A DNA stretch of 33,284 nt, taken from NCBI GenBank assembly GCA_947462095.1, contig CANHNQ010000026.1:1-33284 (forward strand), read 5' to 3'. The DNA comes from Gemmatimonadota bacterium. Lineage in GTDB: Bacteria > Gemmatimonadota > Gemmatimonadetes > Gemmatimonadales > Gemmatimonadaceae. The position numbers and the translations under genes were made by a program. Below are positions 1-8,635 of this stretch, piece after piece. The first letter of the stretch is position 1; each line of letters opens with the position of its first letter. The notes under the pieces were generated by a model. The model saw only the letters and a list, made by a program, of their open reading frames with translations. It searched no databases and was not told the origin of the DNA.

Positions 1-534
1 CGCGCCACGCGCATCAAGTTCACGCAAACGTTCGCCGTGGATACGTTGTACCTCGAGTCGCGCCTGCAGACGGGCGGCACGCTCGGCGCGGTGCAGACGC
101 TGGCGATCGCGCCGGCGAACGGGGTACGTCAGATCAGCCTCGCGACGAACGCCGTGGTGGCCGGCGCCGGCTGCAACTGGGATCTCGAGTTCAACCCGGC
201 GGCGAATCAGCTGTCGCTCGTGCCGAACGTGGCCTGCAACGCCGGGACGTATCCGGGGCCGACGTCACCGGCCTTCGCCAACGCGACCATCGCCGGCGAC
301 GCGCCGCAGTTCGCAACCTTCCTGTCCACGCTGGTGGGGCCGATCCCGAACTCCGTGCTCGACAAGAGCGCGCCGTTCCGATACAACCTGCAGGGCAACG
401 ATCGCCTGCACCCGGCCTTCAACACGTATCTGGTGAAGTCGGGCACGCGCGTGTACAAGCTTCAGGTGACCGACTACTACAGCAACACCGGTGTCGCGGG
501 GTTCCCGACGATTCGCTACGCGCGCATTCGATGA
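1..534 (+). CDS. HmuY-like protein, C-terminal part (5' truncated by window edge)
   Basis: Open frame from base 1 (RATRIKFTQTFAVDTLYLESRL...) to TGA at 532-534. C-terminal motif VKSGTRVYKLQVTDYYS resembles the HmuY family, and it is directly followed by a TonB receptor. Confidence 0.75.
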   Translation, partial: RATRIKFTQTFAVDTLYLESRLQTGGTLGAVQTLAIAPANGVRQISLATNAVVAGAGCNWDLEFNPAANQLSLVPNVACNAGTYPGPTSPAFANATIAGDAPQFATFLSTLVGPIPNSVLDKSAPFRYNLQGNDRLHPAFNTYLVKSGTRVYKLQVTDYYSNTGVAGFPTIRYARIR

Positions 535-2714
535 GCGAAGGCCGGCGCACCTCGATGTCGGGTCGCATGCTGCCGCTGTGCGCTGCGCTGTTGCTGGCCG
601 TCGTGTCTGGCGGACCGGCATTCGCGCAGGGCGTGGTGCCGAGCGTGGTGCAAGGCACCGTGTTGGGCAAGACCGACGGGGCGCCGGTATTGTCGGCGGA
701 AGTGCGCGTGCCGCGCCTCGGCGCGCGCGCGCGCACCGACGAACGCGGCACGTTTCGCGTGGCTGCCGCGGTTGGTGATTCATTGATCGTGCGAGCGCTC
801 GGATTCGCCGAACTGCGTACGGTCGTGCAGAGCAGCACCCCGGTGGTGCGACTGGTGGCGTTGGCCACGGTGCTGCCGGTGTTCACGACCACGATGGGGC
901 AGCGCGTGATCCGCGCCAGCGAGTCGCCGCGCAGCGTGACGGTGATCGGGCGAGAGGAAATCGATGCCGTCGCGGCGGTCTCGGCGAACCAGCTGCTGCG
1001 CCAGCTGCCGGGATTGCAGGAGCTTCCCGCCCCGCCGTCGAAAACATCCATCTCGATTCGCGGCTTCGACGATTCGCGCGTGCTGGTGCTGGTGGATGGC
1101 GAACCGGTGGCGGGTGCGCTCATCGAGAGCCGGGACATCGGCCGATTGAGCACGATTGCCACCGAGCGGATCGAGGTGACGAAGGGGCCGTCGAGCGTGG
1201 AGTTCGGCAGCGATGCGCTGGGGGGCGTGATCAACATCGTGCAGGCAGCGCCCAGCCGACAACTCACCATCGATGCGATCGCCCGCGAAGCCGGGCTCGG
1301 GCGGCGGGAGTCGTCGGCCGGCGTGAGCCAGACGGTGGGGAAGCTCGGGTACCGGGTGAACGGTGGCTGGCGTCAGTCGGACCGCCTGACCGGATACAAC
1401 GCAATCGGTTCGACCTTCAATCGCATTTACGATCTGCGCACCGACGTCCGGTATGCGCTGACCGACAAGTGGGCGCTGCGGCTGGACCTGATGGGATCGC
1501 AGGAGCGTCAGCGCTTTCCGGTGGATGCCGCGTTCAATGGCTTCATCGACAACCGGGGCGGGCAGGGGTTCGCCGAAGTGCGCGGGCCGTTGTTCGGTGG
1601 GACCCTCCGCGCCCGTGCGTTCGAGCAGCGCTTCGTGTATCAGTATCGTCAATCGCGGGGGCTGCTGCCGATCAAGGGATCGGCCGATTCGCTCGAGCAG
1701 CGTGAGCGTCAGGGCCGCTATCTCCTGTCGTACACCCACGTGGTGGCGGGGCACGCCATCGACGTGGGCGCGCAGCGTTCGCACCGGACGCTCGTGGCCC
1801 CGAAGAAGGTGACGGGGGACAGCGCCGACGAGCAGGTCACGGAAGTGTTTGCGCGCGACTCGTGGACGCTTGGTTCGGTGCTGATGACGGCCGGCGCGCG
1901 GTACACCAGCAGCACGTTGTGGGGCAGCAGCACCAATCCGTCGTTCGGGGTGGCGTGGCAGACCTCGTCGCGCGTGCGACTGCGCAGCAACGTGGCGCGC
2001 GGATTCCGCGCACCGGGCTTCAAGGAAATCCGGTACACGTTCACGAATCCGGCGGGAGGGTACACCCTCGCGGGCAATCCCAACCTGCTTCCCGAATCCT
2101 CGTGGAGCACCAGTGCGGGCGGAACGTGGGCGCCAAGCACGATGCTGTCGCTGGATGTGGAAGCGTATCGCAACGACGTGTCGGGGCTCGTGGATTGGCG
2201 CTACGAAGGGGACAACGCGGCCGGCTTTCAGAGCTACCGCTACGTCAACGTCGCGCGGGCACGTACCCAGGGGGTGGAGACCAACGTGCGGGTGAATGCG
2301 GGGGCCACGGAGGTCACGTTGGGGTACGACTTCCTGCGCGCGCGCGATCTCAACTCGGGGCTGCCTCTCAGTCGGCGCGCCTCGCACACGGCACGGCTGC
2401 GCGCGGCACGCGATTGGGCCGTGCGTCGCGGACTCTCTACCGATGCCTCGGTACGCTACACCGGCAACGCGCCGCTCGTCGGCATCCCCAGCGGTGCCCC
2501 GATCACCGGACCGTTCTCGACCGAGAGCGGCGTGATCGGACGTCAGGGTGCGTTGCTGTCGGTCGATGCGCAGCTGCGGTTGGCGGTGACGCGCGAGCTG
2601 GAAGTGTCGGGCGGCGTGAACAACCTGCTCAATCAGCAGCCGAACTTGTGGACGCCGGCCTTCGCGCGACAGATCTACGCGGGTCTGCGGTGGCGGTGGA
2701 GCGTGGCGCCGTAA
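531..2714 (+). CDS. TonB-dependent receptor with N-terminal carboxypeptidase-regulatory-like domain, plug and beta-barrel (HmuR/BtuB-like)
   Basis: Signal peptide, VVQGTVLGKTDGAPV... regulatory-like domain, plug motifs (SVTVIGREEID, SISIRGFDDSRVLVLVDGEPV, GPSSVEFGSDALGGVINI), barrel ending in aromatic-rich YAGLRWRWSVAP. ATGA overlap with the upstream gene. Confidence 0.9.
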   Translation: MSEGRRTSMSGRMLPLCAALLLAVVSGGPAFAQGVVPSVVQGTVLGKTDGAPVLSAEVRVPRLGARARTDERGTFRVAAAVGDSLIVRALGFAELRTVVQSSTPVVRLVALATVLPVFTTTMGQRVIRASESPRSVTVIGREEIDAVAAVSANQLLRQLPGLQELPAPPSKTSISIRGFDDSRVLVLVDGEPVAGALIESRDIGRLSTIATERIEVTKGPSSVEFGSDALGGVINIVQAAPSRQLTIDAIAREAGLGRRESSAGVSQTVGKLGYRVNGGWRQSDRLTGYNAIGSTFNRIYDLRTDVRYALTDKWALRLDLMGSQERQRFPVDAAFNGFIDNRGGQGFAEVRGPLFGGTLRARAFEQRFVYQYRQSRGLLPIKGSADSLEQRERQGRYLLSYTHVVAGHAIDVGAQRSHRTLVAPKKVTGDSADEQVTEVFARDSWTLGSVLMTAGARYTSSTLWGSSTNPSFGVAWQTSSRVRLRSNVARGFRAPGFKEIRYTFTNPAGGYTLAGNPNLLPESSWSTSAGGTWAPSTMLSLDVEAYRNDVSGLVDWRYEGDNAAGFQSYRYVNVARARTQGVETNVRVNAGATEVTLGYDFLRARDLNSGLPLSRRASHTARLRAARDWAVRRGLSTDASVRYTGNAPLVGIPSGAPITGPFSTESGVIGRQGALLSVDAQLRLAVTRELEVSGGVNNLLNQQPNLWTPAFARQIYAGLRWRWSVAP

Positions 2715-2747
2715 CGACGCGAAGGCGCGTCGTCGGGTCGCTCGCGT

Positions 2748-5192
2748 CTACCGCGTCCAGATGGAGATGAGTCCGCAACCGGTGCGCGCGCGCGGGCCCA
2801 GCTCGTTGCCGCCTTGTGAGGCCATCGTGGCGGGAATCGATGCCGCGCCGGCAAACACTTCGATGCCGTAGACTTCGGCGGGCGCCGGCAGTGTTCGCAG
2901 GTCGGGTCGGCCATCGGCTTGCACCACGCCGTTGATCGCCACGCGCAGCCAGCATTCATCGTTGCGAATGCGCATCGATCGCGCGTAGACGGCGCCGAGG
3001 CTGTCCACGACGAGCACCGACGGCACGCGGGTGAGCATCTGCCAGAGACTCACCGGATTGCGCTGCTCGATCTGTTCGCGCGTGATCGACTCCGTGGCCA
3101 GTCCGTAGGCGCGCCGTGTTTCGAAATCGGTGAACCGATTGGTCGTTCTGTTGGCGCGCACCGTAAAAGTATCGAGCGCGGGCGGCGCCGTCGGATCGAG
3201 CGAGAGCTGCAGCGTGTTGCTGCCCGCCACGAACTCGGTGGCGACGGTGCCCTCCACATAGCCGACCCGTCGCAGATGCACGGTGGCGACACCGGCTTCG
3301 AGATCGCCGACCGTGGCCTCGCCGAGGCGATTCGTGCGCATCTCGATTTCACGACCGGCGATCGTGCGCACCACGGCCAGCACCTCGCCAAGCGGTCGTT
3401 CCTCGGCGTCGTACGTGCGAAGGAGCAGTGAGGCCGTACGCGAGACTCGCAGGTACACGTCGGCGGCGGCGAAGGCATCCGTTTCGGCCACACGGAACAG
3501 CGTGTCGATCGTACCGACGGCCGATGTGACGCGAAGCTGCAACGGGATATCGCGGGGAACGCCACACACGCGCCACTGCCCCAGCGAGTCACTCGTGGCA
3601 CTCACGACCTCTTCGTTGAAGCTCACGCGATCGGAAGCCGTGGTGATGTTGCGCAGGGCGCGCAGCCGCACCGTCGCGCCGGACACCACACGGCCACTGG
3701 AGTCGCGCACCGTGCCACGCAGCAAGCTCTGCGCGCGTCGCACCACGTCGGCGCTGCAGACGGCGCGCAGCAGTTCGGTGGCACTGGGCAGCGTCATCTG
3801 CACCAGCCTGCCGTCGGCGCCCACGTCGATGTCGTGTTCACGAGCGGCAATGCCGAGCGAATCCATGAGTGGCGTGTGCACTTGCAACCGGTATTGCCCC
3901 GGCAGGATCGGCTCGACGCGTGCGCTGCCCACACTGTCCGTGCGCATGGTGTAGTCGGTGCCGGTCAGCACACCGAGCGCGCCGCTGATCTCGTGTCCCG
4001 GTACTGGCGTTCCCGTGGCGCGGCGCAGCTGCACGGCGAGTCGCGCGCCTTCTCCACGGAACAGCGTGCGCTCACCCTGCGTGACGCGCGTGACCTCGCC
4101 GCCGCTCACCTGCAGCGCACGGACGACGACGCCGGACGTGGTGATCAGCGTCCGACGGCGACCGACGGTCGTTTGATTGTCGCGGCGCGCGAGAATCGGC
4201 ATGCGCACATGCCACCGCTGCACCATCCACTGTCCGGCACCGAGTCGAAGAAACTCCACCGTGCCGCCGGGGCGCGCGCTTTCGACGAACGCGGGCAGTC
4301 CGGTGTAGCGGTACTCGATGCGCCGGAGTTCATTGCTCACGCGATCGAGCCAGAGCACACCGGTGATGTCGCGACGCTGATTGTCGTTGCCGACCGGACG
4401 GAAGGCGACACCGATCTGCTCCGGCGCGGAATCGGTGGGCGGTTCGAGCCGGAAGCAATGTCCGTTCGTGAACGACTCGGACAGCATCACGTCGGCGTCG
4501 GGCGCGTGATACACCGTGCCGCCGTCGCGATCCACGACATAGCCGTGTGTCGCGAGGGACTCGGCAGGCGCGCTGCGAAATGCGCGCGTGGTCGCGCTGC
4601 GCGTGGTGCGCACCGACTGCTGGCGTACGCGTATGCCCGCGCTATCGAGCGTGCGGTCGTACTCGATCCACTCGGCGTTCAGCGGACTGTCGGACGACGC
4701 CAGCTGCGACGCCATCAGCGCCTTGCGCCCTTCCTCCCACACGCGCGCTACGAGCTGCCCATCGGCGCTACCGGTGCGGCAGTCGTCACGTCCACGCACC
4801 GAGACCGCGGGTAAGGCAACGGCCGCTCCCTTGAGCGCGAACTGGAGCGGCGGAATCTCGGCGGTCGCCTGTTCGAACGGTCCGATGATGGGGCCGTCGG
4901 TTGGCGTGTAGCCAACGCGCAGCGCCCGCAGTCGATAGCGGGCGACCGGCGTGGGCAACTGGAATCGAAAGGCGCCGCGCGCGTCGGAGAGCGTTCGGGC
5001 GAGCACCAGCCCGGCATCGTTCTCGAGCACGACGATGACGGCGGGGGCCGGCGTGGCCCCGTCGGTGGCGAGCACCGTCCCGCGCACCAGTTGGGCCTGC
5101 ACCACGGCCGGCATGCCGCCGACGCCGCACGCGACGCCGCACGTGACGGCGACGAGACGGATGAATCGGACGAGGTGGCGCCGACGAAGCAT
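2748..5192 (-). CDS. Secreted carboxypeptidase-regulatory-like multidomain protein ending in a TonB plug-like domain without a barrel
   Basis: Signal peptide; repeated regulatory-like segments (LVRGTVLATDGATPAPAV..., LLRGTVRDSSGRVVSGATVRL...); C-terminal plug-like segment ITREQIEQRNPVSLWQMLTRVPSVLV...GVVQADGRPDLRTLPAPAEVYGIEVFAG...CGLISIWTR. Confidence 0.75.
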   Translation of the reverse strand: MLRRRHLVRFIRLVAVTCGVACGVGGMPAVVQAQLVRGTVLATDGATPAPAVIVVLENDAGLVLARTLSDARGAFRFQLPTPVARYRLRALRVGYTPTDGPIIGPFEQATAEIPPLQFALKGAAVALPAVSVRGRDDCRTGSADGQLVARVWEEGRKALMASQLASSDSPLNAEWIEYDRTLDSAGIRVRQQSVRTTRSATTRAFRSAPAESLATHGYVVDRDGGTVYHAPDADVMLSESFTNGHCFRLEPPTDSAPEQIGVAFRPVGNDNQRRDITGVLWLDRVSNELRRIEYRYTGLPAFVESARPGGTVEFLRLGAGQWMVQRWHVRMPILARRDNQTTVGRRRTLITTSGVVVRALQVSGGEVTRVTQGERTLFRGEGARLAVQLRRATGTPVPGHEISGALGVLTGTDYTMRTDSVGSARVEPILPGQYRLQVHTPLMDSLGIAAREHDIDVGADGRLVQMTLPSATELLRAVCSADVVRRAQSLLRGTVRDSSGRVVSGATVRLRALRNITTASDRVSFNEEVVSATSDSLGQWRVCGVPRDIPLQLRVTSAVGTIDTLFRVAETDAFAAADVYLRVSRTASLLLRTYDAEERPLGEVLAVVRTIAGREIEMRTNRLGEATVGDLEAGVATVHLRRVGYVEGTVATEFVAGSNTLQLSLDPTAPPALDTFTVRANRTTNRFTDFETRRAYGLATESITREQIEQRNPVSLWQMLTRVPSVLVVDSLGAVYARSMRIRNDECWLRVAINGVVQADGRPDLRTLPAPAEVYGIEVFAGAASIPATMASQGGNELGPRARTGCGLISIWTR

Positions 5193-5260
5193 GGTGGGAT
5201 TTGCCTCTTCGCGACGGGATCGGCAAGGGCGCGTCCCGCTCGCGCGGGATCGAGCCGGAC

Positions 5261-7111
5261 TCAGCGTCTGGGGCTGACCTCGTCGAACAGCGCTTCATCG
5301 GAGAGCGCCATCGGGCGGAGCAGCTGTCGGGCGATCGTTTCCGGGAACTCGTGCACGTTGATGCCGTGCGTGTCGCCGACGTCGGCTTCGGTTTCCGAGA
5401 GATCGACCGTGAGACCGGGGCCCGTGCCGTGCACATGTCCCACGAACGAGCGCGAGGCGCCCGTCCGGCGATGCGCGAGCGTCACGCGCCATGGGGCGCG
5501 GGGCGCTTCCTCGTGCGCGGCCGGCACATGCGGTGCCGCGTCATGCGATGCTACCGTGACATCGAAGGTGGCGATGCGCGGGGTCGCGATACCCATGGAA
5601 GCGCAGGCGATCGCGCCTGCGGCCGCACACGTCGTCGCATCGCGGTGGGGCATCGCTTCGCGCACGAACAGTTCGCTGGCGCTGCCGGCGTTCGGGGCGC
5701 CGCTGGTGGCGGGCGCCAGCCATTGCACGAACTCCGGCATCAGCCGCGAGGCATGTCCGGACAGCTCGATGGAACGCGCGGCGTAGCGCAGCACCTGCCG
5801 CACTTCGATGCGATCGACTTCGTCGAAGAACCACGCACACGACGTGAACGTCCGCATCGTCGCGCGCGCGAGCTCGAGCAGTTCACGCGCCCGCTGCACC
5901 TGATGGTCAGACGCATCGGCCGGCAACTCGCGTCGCGCGAACTGCTCGATCGCATCCCCGTCCTGCGCAACGACATCGCCGTAGCGATCGCGCACGTCCC
6001 ACGGATCGTCGCGGAAGAGCGTGCGGCCCTCGCGCTCGAACACCTCATGCGAGTGGTGCGAGAGGCGCTCGAGGGCCGCGCGCAACGGTCCACGCCACTG
6101 CTGCGCCGGCGGCTTGCTGCCATCGAGGCGACAACCGCAGTTGCTGCGCCACCGCTCCACGCCGTGCGCGCAACTCCACGCGCTCGGCGACACGAGACGC
6201 ACGTCGGTCGTGGGCGGATACATGGCCACCAACGACGCGCTGTTCGTGACGCGGGAGCTCGACTGCTGCACCACCATCGACAACGCTTCGGTGAGCGTGG
6301 AGTCACCGCTCTTGTGATGATGACCGAACGTTTCGCCGTCGGTGGCCAGGGTGGTGCAGCGATCCGGGTGCTGGTCGGCGGCATCGCGGTGCGGGGTGAG
6401 CCGTTGCGCCAGCGCCGGCGCATCGCGCAGCAGGCCGCCGAAGGCGACGTCACCGGCGAGCGATCCATCGTACGGAAGAATCGTGAGGGACCGCCCCGAG
6501 GCGCCGCGCCAGCGCACCGGCATGCCGCTGCCGTCGTGGCCATGCACCTGATACGGTGCCAGAATGGTGAAGGCGATGCCTTCCTTGGCGACGGCGTCGA
6601 GGGTGTCTTCATCGGCCGCGCATTCCGGCAGCCACATCCCTTCGGGCTCGCGATTGAAGCGCCGGCGGAAATCGCGAATGCCCCAGCGGATTTCGGCCGT
6701 GCGCTCGCGCGGCGAGGCGAGCGGGAGGATCACGTGATGATACGGCGCGGCGATCGCGTTGCCGTGGCCCCACCGACGCACACTGGCCGCATCCCCGGCT
6801 TGCATCGCCCGCATGGTATCGGGCGCTTCCGCGTCGAGCCACTCGCAGAGCGTCGCGCCCACGTCGAACGAACACCACGCGTACAGATTCACCACGCGCG
6901 CAATACCGGCGCGCGCGTCGGGATCACGCGCGGCCGCCCGCCGATCGCGCAGGTGCGCTTCGGCGGCTGCGAGTCGGGCGTAGCACTCGCGGTTGATGCG
7001 CGTATTCCAGTCGTGGTCGGGGGCGGCCGACGGTTCCGTCGGGACCACTTCGAGCCAGGGATCTTCGCGCGGCGGCTGGTACAGGTGATGGTGAATGATG
7101 ACCGACTGCAT
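5261..7111 (-). CDS. Glycoside hydrolase family 57 protein (DUF3536-type)
   Basis: Start refined to the ATG at 7111-7109 (MQSVIIHHHLYQPPREDPWLE...). GH57 motifs WLPECA and ATDGETFGHHHK. TGATG overlap with the glgA stop. Confidence 0.88.
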   Translation of the reverse strand: MQSVIIHHHLYQPPREDPWLEVVPTEPSAAPDHDWNTRINRECYARLAAAEAHLRDRRAAARDPDARAGIARVVNLYAWCSFDVGATLCEWLDAEAPDTMRAMQAGDAASVRRWGHGNAIAAPYHHVILPLASPRERTAEIRWGIRDFRRRFNREPEGMWLPECAADEDTLDAVAKEGIAFTILAPYQVHGHDGSGMPVRWRGASGRSLTILPYDGSLAGDVAFGGLLRDAPALAQRLTPHRDAADQHPDRCTTLATDGETFGHHHKSGDSTLTEALSMVVQQSSSRVTNSASLVAMYPPTTDVRLVSPSAWSCAHGVERWRSNCGCRLDGSKPPAQQWRGPLRAALERLSHHSHEVFEREGRTLFRDDPWDVRDRYGDVVAQDGDAIEQFARRELPADASDHQVQRARELLELARATMRTFTSCAWFFDEVDRIEVRQVLRYAARSIELSGHASRLMPEFVQWLAPATSGAPNAGSASELFVREAMPHRDATTCAAAGAIACASMGIATPRIATFDVTVASHDAAPHVPAAHEEAPRAPWRVTLAHRRTGASRSFVGHVHGTGPGLTVDLSETEADVGDTHGINVHEFPETIARQLLRPMALSDEALFDEVSPRR

Positions 7112-8625
7112 CAGCGACGGCTCGCGGCGATCTCGATCGCCTGTTGATACACCTGCGCGTAGCGTTCGGCCGAGCGCTCCCATCCGAAGTCCTGCTGCAT
7201 GGCGGCGCGCATCCGCGGCGCCCAGTCGACCGGATCCGCAAAGCGCGAGAGCGCGCGGGACATCGCGCGGTCGAGCGCCGCCGAGTCGAATTCGTCGAAC
7301 AGAAACCCCGTGGTGTCGTCTTGCACGGTGTCGGCGATGCCGCCAACGCGGCGTGCGATGGGCAGCGACCCGTAGCGCTGGGCGCGCATTTGCGTGAGGC
7401 CGCACGGCTCGTACTGCGAGGGCATGAGGAACATGTCGGCCCCGGCCATGAGGCGATGCTCGAGCCGGTCGGTGAAGTTCAACTGGACGCCGACATGCTG
7501 CGGACGCGCTTTCGCCAGCAGCATCAGGGCACGCTCATACTTCGCCTCGCCGGCGCCCAGAAAGACGAACTGGGCATCGAGCTTCCAGATCGCGTGTGAG
7601 TGCAGAATGAGGTCGAGCCCCTTCTGCACCACCATCCGCCCGGTGAGGCCGAACAACGGAACGTGTTTGCGCTGCGGCAGGCCGAACGATCGCTGCAGCG
7701 CCGCCTTGCACTTGGCCTTGTTCGACGGGTTCTTGCGCGTGTAGTGGGCCGTAATTTGATCGTCGGTGGCGGGATTCCAGAGTTCCTGATCGATGCCGTT
7801 CGTAATGCCGGTGAACCGATGGCCAAGCCACTGAAACACCTCGTGCAGGCCGAATCCGCCACCGGGTGTCCGCAACTCCTCCGCATGGGTCGGACTCACG
7901 GTGACCACCATGTCGGCGAACGTCAGTCCGCCCTTCAGGAAGTTGATGCGATCGTACCACTCGAGATGACGAAAGGTGTACACCTCGGGGGGAATGCCGC
8001 ACTCGTTCAGCATCGAGGCCGGGAAGTGTCCCTGATACCCGGCATTGTGCACCGAGAGCACAGTGGGGGTCGCGGCATAGCGTTCCTTCAGCTCGTCGTA
8101 GCTGCGCAGGTACATGAGGGCCAGCGACGAATGCCAGTCGTGCGCGTGCACCAGCACGGGACCGGCGATGAGTCGCGGAATACCGTCGAGCACGGCGCGC
8201 GAGAAGAGGGCGAACCGTCGGGCATTGTCGGGATAGTCGCGGCCATCCTCTCCATAGAGTCCGGCACGGCGGAACGCCGACGGAATGTCGACGAACACCA
8301 CCTTCGGTCCGGCCGGCGGCTGCACCTCCCGGAAGAAGCGCACTTCCTCTCGGCGGAACCCCAGATCGATCTGGATCGGTCGGCCCAGCGGCGCGAGATC
8401 GGGGGCGTGATCGCGCACCGTGCGATAGAGCGGCATGAACACCACCACGTTCGCGCCGCCCTTCACCTGATAGTTGGCCAACCCCATCACGGCCTCCGCC
8501 AGCCCGCCCGTCCGGGCGAAGGGGCTGTATTCCGACGTGAGATGCACGATTGTCGGCGCCTCACCCTCGGGTGCCCGGACAACGGTCGACCCGAAGCTGG
8601 GCGTCGGCATCGATGGGGATGTCAT
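7111..8625 (-). CDS. glgA: Glycogen/starch synthase (GT5, ADP-glucose type)
   Basis: IVHLTSEYSPFARTGGLAEAVMGL N-terminus, HAHDWHSSLALMYL, YEPCGLTQMRAQRYGSLPIARRVGGIADTV. Start refined to ATG 8625-8623 (MTSPSMPTPSFGS), 10 nt after the glgP stop. Confidence 0.92.
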   Translation of the reverse strand: MTSPSMPTPSFGSTVVRAPEGEAPTIVHLTSEYSPFARTGGLAEAVMGLANYQVKGGANVVVFMPLYRTVRDHAPDLAPLGRPIQIDLGFRREEVRFFREVQPPAGPKVVFVDIPSAFRRAGLYGEDGRDYPDNARRFALFSRAVLDGIPRLIAGPVLVHAHDWHSSLALMYLRSYDELKERYAATPTVLSVHNAGYQGHFPASMLNECGIPPEVYTFRHLEWYDRINFLKGGLTFADMVVTVSPTHAEELRTPGGGFGLHEVFQWLGHRFTGITNGIDQELWNPATDDQITAHYTRKNPSNKAKCKAALQRSFGLPQRKHVPLFGLTGRMVVQKGLDLILHSHAIWKLDAQFVFLGAGEAKYERALMLLAKARPQHVGVQLNFTDRLEHRLMAGADMFLMPSQYEPCGLTQMRAQRYGSLPIARRVGGIADTVQDDTTGFLFDEFDSAALDRAMSRALSRFADPVDWAPRMRAAMQQDFGWERSAERYAQVYQQAIEIAASRR

Positions 8626-8635
8626 TGGCGGGGGC

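Noticed and set aside
419-2387. Long antisense ORFs (e.g. 419-1270 -, 780-2387 -)
   Set aside because: Arg/Pro/His-rich translations opposite a clearly coding TonB receptor; typical of high-GC shadow frames.
5201-7147. 648-aa plus-strand ORF
   Set aside because: Antisense to the GH57 gene with intact catalytic motifs; composition is Arg/Ala/His-rich with no recognisable domain.
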